Shown here: positions 50,499 through 59,042 of the stretch, piece after piece
Layout of the letters: the number at the start of each line of letters is the position of its first letter
Numbering within the stretch: position 1 is the first letter of the stretch
Assembly (NCBI RefSeq): GCF_900109655.1
Contig: NZ_FOAT01000009.1
Location: 91,799-155,798 of the forward strand
Length of the DNA: 64,000 bases
Direction: 5' to 3'
DNA from: Hominimerdicola alba
GTDB taxonomy: Bacteria > Bacillota > Clostridia > Oscillospirales > Ruminococcaceae
The notes under the pieces: generated by a model
What the model was told of the DNA's origin: nothing
Database searches by the model: none
The model's input: the letters and a program-made list of their open reading frames with translations, nothing else
Translations under genes and position numbers: made by a program

Positions 50499-51494
50499 CT
50501 ACTGAATATTGTGAAGCTTGTCTTTGCCGAAAACTATGGTTATATCGGTGTATTCCCCCTGTACTGAATCTGCCTGCACGCTGTGTCCCAGCTTTGTGCA
50601 GAGCATTTTTACTATGTACAGACCCATGCCTGTTGACTTGGTGTGAGTTCTTCCGTTTTCGCCCGTAAAGGATTTTTCAAATATATAGGGCAGATCAGCC
50701 TCCGAAATGCCTATGCCATTATCACGGAAATGCAGAACCGTCTTGTCGTCGAAGTCCTCTGCATAGACCTTTATCTCGTCTGCTTCGTACTTAATACTGT
50801 TGCCCATAAGCTGACCGAATATGAATGCAAGCCATTTTGAATCGGTCATGACTTCCGTATCAAGCCCCTCGGCCGAGAGTGATATATTACGCTCCAGAAG
50901 TTCGCTGCGGTTCTTTATGGCTATCTCGCTGAATACACGTTTCAGAGGTACAGCCTTGATAATATAATCCTTTTCTGCGTTGCGGCTGCGGGCATAGTAA
51001 AGCACGTTCTCGATGTAGTCGTCGATGCGCTTCAGCTGTTCGGAATACCTTGTGCTGCCGTCGTTGTGGCACATCAGCTGCAAGCTTGCCACAGGGAGTT
51101 TCACCTCATGCACCCACATCTCTATATACTCGCGGAACTCCAGATTCTCTCGGCGGTATTCAGCTATATGCTCGCACATAGCCTTATCGGACTGCCTGAG
51201 AACTTCGTACAGAAATCTGCCGTCAAAAAAGTCGGGAGCTTCTGTCATCTCCGCCAGAAGATACTTTTTATCAAGATTATCCAGGCAGTAGTTAAGCTTG
51301 TCATAGAAACTCTTTTTCCTGAAAAATACCCAGCACTCGGCGATGCCCCCGCCCAGCAGAAGTATCACATATACTATTATAATGCACTGCGTTCTGATAT
51401 GGAAAGCCTGCATGAAGATCAGCGCTGTTGCGAGGGTGACAAGGTATATCATGTAAACCGAAAGTCTGTCTTTTAAATATTCGGTTATGCTCAT
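50499..51494 (-). CDS. BceS-like intramembrane-sensing histidine kinase
   Basis: 331 residues. Two helices (about 14-32 and 36-56) are joined by only a few outside residues, so there is no extracellular sensor domain, as in BceS/LiaS-type kinases that receive the signal from the ABC permease. The phosphorylated histidine is His129 in WVHEVKLPV. The ATPase domain has an N-box (MGNSIKYEAD), DNGIGISEADLPYIFEKSF and GMGLYIV. It overlaps the regulator gene by 4 bases (ATGA). Partner of the regulator next to it. Confidence 0.93.
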   Translation of the reverse strand: MSITEYLKDRLSVYMIYLVTLATALIFMQAFHIRTQCIIIVYVILLLGGGIAECWVFFRKKSFYDKLNYCLDNLDKKYLLAEMTEAPDFFDGRFLYEVLRQSDKAMCEHIAEYRRENLEFREYIEMWVHEVKLPVASLQLMCHNDGSTRYSEQLKRIDDYIENVLYYARSRNAEKDYIIKAVPLKRVFSEIAIKNRSELLERNISLSAEGLDTEVMTDSKWLAFIFGQLMGNSIKYEADEIKVYAEDFDDKTVLHFRDNGIGISEADLPYIFEKSFTGENGRTHTKSTGMGLYIVKMLCTKLGHSVQADSVQGEYTDITIVFGKDKLHNIQ

Positions 51495-52153
51495 TTCAGT
51501 ACATACCCCTGTTTCTTTCTGGTCTCGATGGCGTCTTCAAATCCTAGGTCTGCAAGCTTTCCGCGAAGTCTGCTTATGTTTACCGAAAGAGCATTGTCGT
51601 TAACGAACTCGTCGTTATCCCAGAGTGCGGTCATGAGGTCATCGCGGGTGACTATCTCCCCCTGTCTGTCAAGCAGAAGCTGAAAGATGATCATCTCATT
51701 TTTGGTAAGAACCTGCTCCTTGCCGTTTCGGTCGATGCTTCCCTTTACGGTGCTGACCTCGGCATCGTGATACATCTGGGAACCGCCAGTCTTGGTAAAG
51801 CGCTTCAGCACCGCGGATATCCTCAGCAGAAGTATGGTTGGGTTATAGGGCTTGGTGATATAGTCATCAGCGCCGAAGCTCATAGAAAGCACCTCGTCTA
51901 TCTCGGTGCTTCTGCTGGTCAGCATTATAACAGGGGTATCACTGACTTTGCGGAACTCCTGCAAAAGTGTCTCGCCGCCCACAAAGGGAAGGTTTATATC
52001 CAGCAGTATAAGGTCAGCCCCCGATGACTTCATCTGTTCAAGGGAAGTGCTGAGGTCGGTAACAACCTGAACCTCATACCCCGAATTTTTTAACAGTGTC
52101 GCGACTTCATCGCGCAGCACGGTATCGTCTTCGATTATCATTATTTTTTTCAT
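51491..52153 (-). CDS. BceR-like OmpR-family response regulator
   Basis: 220 residues from ATG 52153 (GGAG upstream); a longer frame to 52171 lacks such a site. The receiver domain has EDD near 8-10, the phosphorylation site Asp52 in LILLDINLP, and the KP pair in ITKPYNP. The C-terminal winged helix (about 125-220) ends as in OmpR/PhoB proteins. Known BceR-type regulators bind TNACA-N4-TGTAA; three such boxes lie in this locus, which supports the identification. Its own promoter has no box. Confidence 0.93.
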   Translation of the reverse strand: MKKIMIIEDDTVLRDEVATLLKNSGYEVQVVTDLSTSLEQMKSSGADLILLDINLPFVGGETLLQEFRKVSDTPVIMLTSRSTEIDEVLSMSFGADDYITKPYNPTILLLRISAVLKRFTKTGGSQMYHDAEVSTVKGSIDRNGKEQVLTKNEMIIFQLLLDRQGEIVTRDDLMTALWDNDEFVNDNALSVNISRLRGKLADLGFEDAIETRKKQGYVLK

Positions 52154-52199
52154 TGTCTTTCTCCTGTTCAATGATATTCATAGCATTATCGCCTTAACA

Positions 52200-52228
52200 A
52201 TTATATATCATTTATCACGATTCGTCAA
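52200..52228 (-). promoter_or_regulatory. Promoter of the bceRS-like genes
   Basis: Minus strand TTGACG (52223-52228), 17-base spacer, TATAAT (52200-52205). Near-consensus and without a BceR-type box, so expression is probably constant. Confidence 0.75.
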
Positions 52229-52255
52229 GCGTAAAAGCTCGTATTTACGCAAAAA

Positions 52256-52281
52256 ACGGCAGTCTCCGAAGAAACTGCCGT
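52256..52281 (-). terminator. Terminator of the CBM4-GH9-CBM37 gene
   Basis: ACGGCAGT (52256-52263) / ACTGCCGT (52274-52281) with the loop CTCCGAAGAA, followed on the minus strand by TTTTTT. The same hairpin, loop included, occurs at 55926-55955. Confidence 0.9.
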
Positions 52282-52304
52282 TATAGGTTCTATGAAACTA
52301 TATA

Positions 52305-55300
52305 TTACTTAACAGTAACAGTGATAGCATTCTTGATAGGATCAGTTGTATTCCACTTACCGTTAACTCTTGCAGCAACTGCTACCTTGTAGGTCATGCC
52401 GGGAGTCAGGTTCTTAGGAGTTACAAAGCTGTTAGTAGTGATGTTGGAAGTCTGAACTCTCCACTTACCAGCCAGATATACAGCGATGCCGTATCTGTCA
52501 GCGCCCTGTACCTTGTCCCAAACGAACTGGATCTGGTGATACTGAGTGTTGTAGTTAGCCTTTACGTTCTTAGGATAATCAGTCTTATCCTCGTCTCCGC
52601 CTGTAGAACCGCCAGTACCCTTAGCAGCTTCATCGATCATGAATGTTGTCATCCAAACCAGAGGAGCATTCCAGTTGATGGTAACTTCGTTTACAGACCA
52701 AGACTCTGCGCTGTCTACGTAGCACTTCTGGTTAGCCAGTGTGCCTCTCTTGTAGCCCAGACCGCCGATGTAAGGATCCTGCATACCAGCGCCGGGACCA
52801 CCGGACAGTACGCCATCAGGAGCCTTCGGGAAGGTAGGATCTACGCCCTTAGACCAGAATCTGTGGTGAGGCCATTCCATTGTCTTGTCGCCGTAGCCGG
52901 ATACATAGGAGAAGCCAAGGCCGTTACGTCCGTAGATGTAGTCCAGAGCTTCAGCAGCACCGTTCAGGTACTTAGAGCCCTTAGAAGCGTCATAAGCGTA
53001 AGCAAGTACCATTGCGTTGTTGATTACGAAGGAGTTGGAACCCCACTCATAACCAGTGATCTTGATGCCTTCACCGATGTTGATAGCATCCTCGAATGTA
53101 GCACCCTTGTAAGGAATGCCCATGCCCTGCTTAGCCTGCTGAGCCAGATAAGTATCACCAGCAGATGTGATGGAAGACTTAATTGCACTCTGCTCAGAAG
53201 AAGAAAGCTTGCTGGGGTTCAGGTACAGAGACAGGGTACCCAGACCGGATGTACAACCCCAGTTGAAGGAGCTGAATGAACCGTTGTTCTCGCCGCCGCC
53301 CAGGCTGGTTGTCAGGCTGAATGCCTTATCCTTGCCGGATGTATCGTTGGGGTTGCTGTACTTCTTGAGGAAGTTATAGTAAGTAGAATCGCCGGTTGTT
53401 GCGAAGAGCTCGCAAGCTGCCCAGTAAGCATCGTCGCCTACATAGGTATCACCGTAAGCACCGCCGCCGATAGCCTGATCCAGAGGAGCGAAGTAAGGAT
53501 CGGTAGAAGAATCACCCTTCTTGATGTTCCACTTGCTCTCCTTAGCCATTATAGCAGTCCAGCTCTTCTTAGCATTAGACAGGCACTCATTTGCGAAGCT
53601 GTCATCGATGCCCTTCCACAGACGTGCTGCCTGTGCTGCGCAAGCGATCATATTGAATGTAGCGGCATAGGTTGCAGGCTTAACTATACGGATAGTGCCC
53701 CAGCCCTTCTCGCCGTTCTCCATCGTTTCCTTATCATAGTCCCAAGACTTGGTAGCCAGACCTGTCCACTTGTGGTCGTGCAGCTTGTGATATACAAATC
53801 CGTTGCTGTCGATCATCTTGAACATCCACTCCAGCTCAACTCTTGCTTCGTCGAGGATATCAGGAGCCTTATCACCATTCTCGGGGATAGCTATAGTGCC
53901 GTCTGTCCACTTCTTGGTGGTGCCGTTCTTCTTGGTGAACTCATAGTCGTTCTGGAGAGTCCATACAGAGATACCGCCGTTAACAACGTACTTACCGTGG
54001 TCACCTGCATCGTACCAACCGCCGGTACCGTTGATGCTCTTGCTCTTCTCAACGTCAGAGCCTTCGCTGTCGTAGGACTTAACCCACTTGGACTGTACAT
54101 AAGCAGTATCAGGGTTATGACCATACTTAGTGTGAGCCAGCTCGCTCTTATCACCGGAAGTGATGTACTGAGACTCTATCGGAACACCGGAACGGTTCTG
54201 ATAGAAGTAGTTCATGGAGTCCTTCAGCAGCTGAGTGCTGTATACACTATTGCTGATCTCGAACTCATGGCTCTTGTTCATTACATACTGCTTCTTGGTC
54301 TGAGGATTTGTCCAGAGCAGATCATTACCGCTGCGCTTGGTATCATTTGCGCCCTTATCAAGAAGAACCTGAGTACCAGAAACGCCAACAGTATCCTTTA
54401 CATAGATGTAATATGTACCGGTTGTAGTGAACTTAGAGAAGTCGATGATATGTACATAAGCACCGCTGTCCTTCAGTCTGGTAACACTCTGGCTACCTAA
54501 CGAAACACTGGTAGTCTTACCTGTACCGGAATCAGGGTCGGAACCGAATACTGTAGTTGTACCGGTATACTTAACGTTGCCGCTCTTATCTCTGATCTCA
54601 TACTGCAGAGGTGAAGAAGCGTCTGTTACATAAGAAGCCTTCTTGGAAAGATTGGGATAGTAACCCAGCTGGTTCAGACGAACGTTGCTCTCAGGTCTTA
54701 CAACACCCATCTCGTTATCGGTAGGCCAAGCATCAGGACCTTCCAGTGAAAGATTATCGAACTTCAGAACTGTACCGTTGGGGAAACAATCCTTGGACTG
54801 ATACAGACCCTGTCCGCCGTAGTGGAATGCCCACTCAGCAACTTCAACAGTCTCGTCAGCAGTGAATGTAGCATCAAACTCGTTATGACCCTTCTTTATC
54901 GGTACGCAGTCCCAGCACTGGTTGAAAGTACCGTCTGTGCAGTTATTGTGCCAAACTTCAACAGTTCCGCCGTAGTTACCGATCTTGGTGTACATCTCAC
55001 CATCGCTGGTAGAATCAACTTCCCAGTGAACCTTATAAGTCTGACCCTTCTTGATTTTGAGGCCTCTGTGACGGAGCTGAAGATCCCATCTGGACTCAGG
55101 ACCATCGTTGTTAATGATCTCAACATTGTAAGTACCGCCGCTGATGTCAAAAGACTGCTTAGCGGGGTTGGTCTCACAAGTATGCCAAGGCAGACCTACA
55201 CCAGCATCAAAATCTGTCTGACCCAGCATCTGAGAAGCAGATGCGCTCATAGGAATGAGTGCGGAAGCTGTGGACAGAGATACAACGCTTGCCAGAAGTC

Positions 55301-55331
55301 CGCTGGCAATCTTCTTCATTGGATTCTGCAT
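52305..55331 (-). CDS. Secreted GH9 cellulase (CBM4-like, Ig-like, GH9, CBM37)
   Basis: 1008 residues. The signal peptide covers about 1-33 (SASASQ). A CBM4/9-type module (about 35-195, LGQTDFDAGVGLPWH) is followed by the Ig-like GH9 N-domain (about 215-340, with an insertion) and the GH9 catalytic domain (about 350-900). The catalytic domain has GGWYDAGDHGKYVVN, WPHHRFW and NEVTINWNAPL. The terminal CBM37 spans about 920-1008. It cleaves cellulose outside the cell. R. albus strains are known to carry such GH9 enzymes (Cel9B-like), but I do not assign the name without comparison. ATG 55331 has GGAGGG upstream, with a second in-frame ATG close by. It shares most of its architecture with the anchored GH9 at 39354 except the C-terminus. 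Confidence 0.94.
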   Translation of the reverse strand: MQNPMKKIASGLLASVVSLSTASALIPMSASASQMLGQTDFDAGVGLPWHTCETNPAKQSFDISGGTYNVEIINNDGPESRWDLQLRHRGLKIKKGQTYKVHWEVDSTSDGEMYTKIGNYGGTVEVWHNNCTDGTFNQCWDCVPIKKGHNEFDATFTADETVEVAEWAFHYGGQGLYQSKDCFPNGTVLKFDNLSLEGPDAWPTDNEMGVVRPESNVRLNQLGYYPNLSKKASYVTDASSPLQYEIRDKSGNVKYTGTTTVFGSDPDSGTGKTTSVSLGSQSVTRLKDSGAYVHIIDFSKFTTTGTYYIYVKDTVGVSGTQVLLDKGANDTKRSGNDLLWTNPQTKKQYVMNKSHEFEISNSVYSTQLLKDSMNYFYQNRSGVPIESQYITSGDKSELAHTKYGHNPDTAYVQSKWVKSYDSEGSDVEKSKSINGTGGWYDAGDHGKYVVNGGISVWTLQNDYEFTKKNGTTKKWTDGTIAIPENGDKAPDILDEARVELEWMFKMIDSNGFVYHKLHDHKWTGLATKSWDYDKETMENGEKGWGTIRIVKPATYAATFNMIACAAQAARLWKGIDDSFANECLSNAKKSWTAIMAKESKWNIKKGDSSTDPYFAPLDQAIGGGAYGDTYVGDDAYWAACELFATTGDSTYYNFLKKYSNPNDTSGKDKAFSLTTSLGGGENNGSFSSFNWGCTSGLGTLSLYLNPSKLSSSEQSAIKSSITSAGDTYLAQQAKQGMGIPYKGATFEDAINIGEGIKITGYEWGSNSFVINNAMVLAYAYDASKGSKYLNGAAEALDYIYGRNGLGFSYVSGYGDKTMEWPHHRFWSKGVDPTFPKAPDGVLSGGPGAGMQDPYIGGLGYKRGTLANQKCYVDSAESWSVNEVTINWNAPLVWMTTFMIDEAAKGTGGSTGGDEDKTDYPKNVKANYNTQYHQIQFVWDKVQGADRYGIAVYLAGKWRVQTSNITTNSFVTPKNLTPGMTYKVAVAARVNGKWNTTDPIKNAITVTVK

Positions 55332-55472
55332 GAATTAACCCTCCCTGAAAAAATAGAAAAAATAAATTTGTTTGTGATACGGCATCAGTGCAGCTGCCGA
55401 ATCAACGAATGTTTTAAGAGAAATAAGGAAGTCTTCATCCGACTTGCACTACCCTTTTTTCCACCTGCTATT

Positions 55473-55500
55473 ATTATAATATATTTCTCAAAAAAGTCAA
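55473..55500 (-). promoter_or_regulatory. Promoter of the CBM4-GH9-CBM37 gene
   Basis: Minus strand TTGACT (55495-55500), 16-base spacer, TATAAT (55473-55478); a leader of about 135 bases follows. Confidence 0.7.
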
Positions 55501-55925
55501 TTGTTTTGATTAAATTTCATTTACTTTAACGATTACGCACGTGTTTATTTATACAATACGTACAACTCGTAATATGTAAAAAGTCAAGTAAAACTCGTGT
55601 TTTCGTACAGCCTGTTAATTCTTTGAATACTATATGTTAATAAGTTGTATTGTCACAAACTAAAGCTTAATATGACTATAACTCATAATATTCTTTTAGG
55701 CTCGGCATGATAAAATATTCCTACAATGCCAAACTTTCCTTTGGCAAAAGTTCTGAAATGTCCATATACAGGCATTCGACCGTTTTGTCCATATTCCTGT
55801 GAACTTCTTCTGAAGCGATCTAAAAACCGATTTTTTAGAATTGATGTTCTTAACAATTATCGCAATCGTTTTCTGTGCTATTTTGTTAAATCCAATAATT
55901 TATTTTGATCTGTGAGCAAGCAAAA
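55501..55925. other. AT-rich intergenic region upstream of the GH9 gene
   Basis: No supported gene. The motif AACGATTAC at 55528-55536 is shared with 58800-58808 upstream of the next GH9 gene and resembles the tract at 58951-58965; it may be a regulator site. A 60-codon plus-strand frame at 55726-55908 has no ribosome site and is not called. Confidence 0.5.
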
Positions 55926-55955
55926 AAACGGCAGTCTCCGAAGAAACTGCCGTTT
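55926..55955 (-). terminator. Terminator of the GH9-CBM3c-FN3-CBM37 gene
   Basis: AAACGGCAGT (55926-55935) / ACTGCCGTTT (55946-55955) with the loop CTCCGAAGAA, identical in stem core and loop to 52256-52281, then a T-run on the minus strand. Confidence 0.9.
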
Positions 55956-55977
55956 ATAGATTCTGTGGAACTGTAAA

Positions 55978-58680
55978 TTACTTGATAGTAACAGTTACAG
56001 CGTTCTTGATAGGATCAGCTGTGTTCCACTTGCCATTGACTCTTGCAGCAACTGCTACCTTGTAGGTCATGCCGGGAGTCAGGTTCTTAGGAGTTACATA
56101 GCTGTTTGTAGTAACGTTGGAGGTCTGAACTCTCCACTTACCAGCCAGGTATACAGCGATGCCGTACTTGTCAGCGCCTGCAACCTTATCCCAAACGAGC
56201 TGTACCTGATGGTACTGGGTATTGTAGTTTACCTTAACGTTTGTAGGATAATCGATCTGGCTGCTCTCTTTCTGGGTAGTAACAGTTATTTTCGTAGTAT
56301 TGTTATTACTGTATTTTCCGCCTCTGTTTGAAGCAACAGCATACGAATAGCTTGTGCCCGGCTTCAGACCCTTAATAGTGTAAGAAGTGGCTGATGTTTC
56401 ATCGATCAGTGTCCACTTGCCGTTGGAATAAGAGTAAATACCATACTTGGTAGCTTCCTGTACAGTGTTCCAGCTGAGCTTTGCAGTTGTGGTTGTTGTA
56501 GAATCACATTTAACGTTGGGAGCAGGAGCATTAACACCTATTTCTCCGTTGTTTCCACCGTTTCTCTTGAATACGTACTCGGAACCGCTTGCGGTCTTGC
56601 CGTTAGGTTCAGTACCCCAAACCTGTACGCCGTTTACATACATAGGTATATTCTTGTTGAGAGCAGCATCGCTCTTGATGTCGGATGCTGTAGCCAGACC
56701 GCCCTTGTAAGACCAGTCATTTGTAGGATCCCATGCGCCTGCGGTAGACTTGCCGTTTATAGCATCGGGGATAGAGATCCTGAACTGTACTTCATCTCTG
56801 TGCTCGCTCTGACCTGTAGGCTGGATAGCTCTGCCGTCCTCAAACTTGATCTTTGCATAAAGGGTATTGCCTGTCTTGTCGCCCTCATATACATAAGGAC
56901 CGCTTACAGTAGCGTAGCCCTGCTCGCCTTCCTTGTACTGCTGGCTGTTGCTCAGTACCTTGATATCATCGATAGTCAGACCTGCATCGAATATCTCGGA
57001 AGCATCGAAGAAGTATCTGTACTCAATATCCTTAGCAACTCTTGCAGGCCAAGCAGTGTGGTTCATAGCCCATGCCTTGATCTCGGAATAGCTGTTGCCC
57101 TTGCCGTTGAGTACAGCTGCAACTTCCCATTCATCCCACTTGGGAGTTTCCTTTTCGGGGAAGTTTGCGAGAGGCTTTCCGCCGTAATCGTCGATCATAG
57201 CACACAGACAAGCGGTGTAGCCTGCGTTGTAGTCGATAGCAACCTCTGTATACTGGAAGTCAGCTACCTTGTAATCGCCGTATTTACCGGAACTGTCAGG
57301 ACCGCCGATAAGTGCGCCGTAGAGAGTATGAGCATATTCTGTCTGCCAGCCTTCGTTTCCGCCGGATTCCTGACCGAGTTCGTTCCAGTGGTCATCGTGT
57401 ACGCCGGAAGCGTTTCTGTGGTGGATAGCAGAAGGCGACTTATCGCCCATGCCGAGAACATAGCTGTAGCCCATTTCGTTATCGCCGAAGCAGTAGTTCA
57501 TCTGGAGGTCGCCCCACTTGCTGAACTTACTCTCAACATCTGTACCCTTGAAAAGTGTATCGGAACCGAGCTTTGCAAGGAAAGCTGTCGTTGTTGCGTG
57601 ACGCAGAGAGCCCCACTGGAACAGCCAAGAAAGTCCCTTGGGTGTTATCTTTCCGAAGAATGACTTAGAATCCTCGCCCATCCAGTAAGTAAGATGACGC
57701 TTAACGTGAGCAGTCCACTCCTTGTTTCCTGTTATCTGAGCATAGAGGAAAGCAGCACCCTGTGAAGTATCGTCCCAGCAGAGTCCCCATGTGAACTTAC
57801 GTGCTGTATCCTGTTCTTCCAGAGGGAATATCGGTATGTATTCCTTTTCAACCTTATTGAGATATGTCTTATCGCCTGTAGCCTTATAAAGCCAGAGAGC
57901 CGCAAACATACAGTCATCTACCCATGACTCTGTTTTGTACATACCTGTCATACCGCCGATATCTGAACAATCTCTTATCTTGTCAGCACCGGCAAACAGA
58001 TCCTTAGCGTGCTTAAGGTACTGTGCCGCAGTTGTAGGATCGGAATCCTTGAATACGAGATATCCCTGTGCAAGAGCAGCAGCAGAAAGACCTGCAACAG
58101 AAGAATTCTCTATCACATCATAAGGACGCTCCCAGTCGCCGTTGTTGAGGTGATGTTTACGGAGATATACTTCTGAGCTGCACCAGATGTTATGGTCGGT
58201 AGAACCGCCTGTGAAGTCACCGATGGTACCTACCATCTTGCCGTTGCCCTTATCGCATGCCATTACATAGTCAAGTCCCCACTTGAGATTGTTTCTGTAA
58301 AGCTCGCCCATGCCTGCGTTATCAACAGCGTCCTTGTACTCAAGGTAGCCCCATGCAAGCATTGAAGCTGAATAAGCATTTGTAAGACAGAACTTGAAGT
58401 GGTCGCCTGCATCGAACCAGCCGCCCTTTACATAGTCGGTCTCGTTGCCGTCTTCATCCACCATACAGTCATCCTTCCACTGTACAGTGTTCCATTCGGG
58501 AAGTACGCCCGACTGCTGTACCTCATAGAAGAACATAGACTTCTGGAGTGCCTCTGCATAGTTGTATGCCGAAGCTGCGTTTGCCGTCAGTACCGGTGAA
58601 TTGTCCTGAGGCAGTACAGAAACCATTCCTGCTGCCATAACAAGTGCCGAAACTGCTGCGGTAATCTTCTTAAATATCAT
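55978..58680 (-). CDS. Secreted GH9 processive-type endoglucanase (GH9, CBM3c, FN3, CBM37)
   Basis: About 900 residues from ATG 58680, seven bases after GGAG. The signal peptide covers about 1-37. The GH9 domain begins YNYAEALQKSMFFYEVQQSG and has GGWFDAGDHFKF, SAIHHRNASG and YTEVAIDYNAGYT. The next module (about 485-640, KAWAMNHTAWPARVAKDIEY) is CBM3c, which in this theme of GH9 extends the active cleft and gives processivity. An FN3 module (about 690-790) and CBM37 (about 810-900) complete the protein. It probably works with the other cellulases on crystalline cellulose. The CBM37 is nearly identical to those of the GH5 and the preceding GH9. Confidence 0.94.
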   Translation of the reverse strand: MIFKKITAAVSALVMAAGMVSVLPQDNSPVLTANAASAYNYAEALQKSMFFYEVQQSGVLPEWNTVQWKDDCMVDEDGNETDYVKGGWFDAGDHFKFCLTNAYSASMLAWGYLEYKDAVDNAGMGELYRNNLKWGLDYVMACDKGNGKMVGTIGDFTGGSTDHNIWCSSEVYLRKHHLNNGDWERPYDVIENSSVAGLSAAALAQGYLVFKDSDPTTAAQYLKHAKDLFAGADKIRDCSDIGGMTGMYKTESWVDDCMFAALWLYKATGDKTYLNKVEKEYIPIFPLEEQDTARKFTWGLCWDDTSQGAAFLYAQITGNKEWTAHVKRHLTYWMGEDSKSFFGKITPKGLSWLFQWGSLRHATTTAFLAKLGSDTLFKGTDVESKFSKWGDLQMNYCFGDNEMGYSYVLGMGDKSPSAIHHRNASGVHDDHWNELGQESGGNEGWQTEYAHTLYGALIGGPDSSGKYGDYKVADFQYTEVAIDYNAGYTACLCAMIDDYGGKPLANFPEKETPKWDEWEVAAVLNGKGNSYSEIKAWAMNHTAWPARVAKDIEYRYFFDASEIFDAGLTIDDIKVLSNSQQYKEGEQGYATVSGPYVYEGDKTGNTLYAKIKFEDGRAIQPTGQSEHRDEVQFRISIPDAINGKSTAGAWDPTNDWSYKGGLATASDIKSDAALNKNIPMYVNGVQVWGTEPNGKTASGSEYVFKRNGGNNGEIGVNAPAPNVKCDSTTTTTAKLSWNTVQEATKYGIYSYSNGKWTLIDETSATSYTIKGLKPGTSYSYAVASNRGGKYSNNNTTKITVTTQKESSQIDYPTNVKVNYNTQYHQVQLVWDKVAGADKYGIAVYLAGKWRVQTSNVTTNSYVTPKNLTPGMTYKVAVAARVNGKWNTADPIKNAVTVTIK

Positions 58681-58751
58681 TTCCATTCTCCTCTCGATAA
58701 ATAAAGATTTCCGGTTTAGGCATAATAAATATAATATCCCTATATTTTTAA

Positions 58752-58780
58752 AATATACTATATTGATTGTTGTTTGTCAA
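58752..58780 (-). promoter_or_regulatory. Promoter of the GH9-CBM3c gene
   Basis: Minus strand TTGACA (58775-58780), 17-base spacer, TATATT (58752-58757). The shared motif GTAATCGTT (58800-58808) lies 19 bases upstream of the -35. The remaining gap to 58986 is AT-rich with a further similar motif near 58951. Confidence 0.75.
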
Positions 58781-58986
58781 TAGCTAATATAATTAATTAA
58801 ACGATTACATGAAACAAAATCATTTAACGTATACACATTTTATCTTATCATATCATGACTGATTTTACCGAGAAACCGTACAAATTCCGCGTATACAGAC
58901 AAATTTTCCGACCTCATAAACTAGCTACAAAATCGATGCCTTACAAAAACTTAAACGATTAAACGTGCAATTTTACCAAAACAAAA

Positions 58987-59018
58987 ACAGGACAAGGAGA
59001 ACAGCCTCTTTGTCCTGT
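58987..59018 (-). terminator. Terminator of the GLUG/CBM37-like surface protein gene
   Basis: A 13-bp stem with one G-T pair (58987-58999 with 59006-59018) and a 6-base loop, followed on the minus strand by TTTTTGTTTTG. Confidence 0.85.
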
Positions 59019-59042
59019 TATCTTCATATTAATGATCTTCGA

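Noticed and set aside
55726..55908. 60-codon plus-strand frame in the gap before the GH9 gene
   Set aside because: No ribosome site, AT-driven composition, no recognisable domain.
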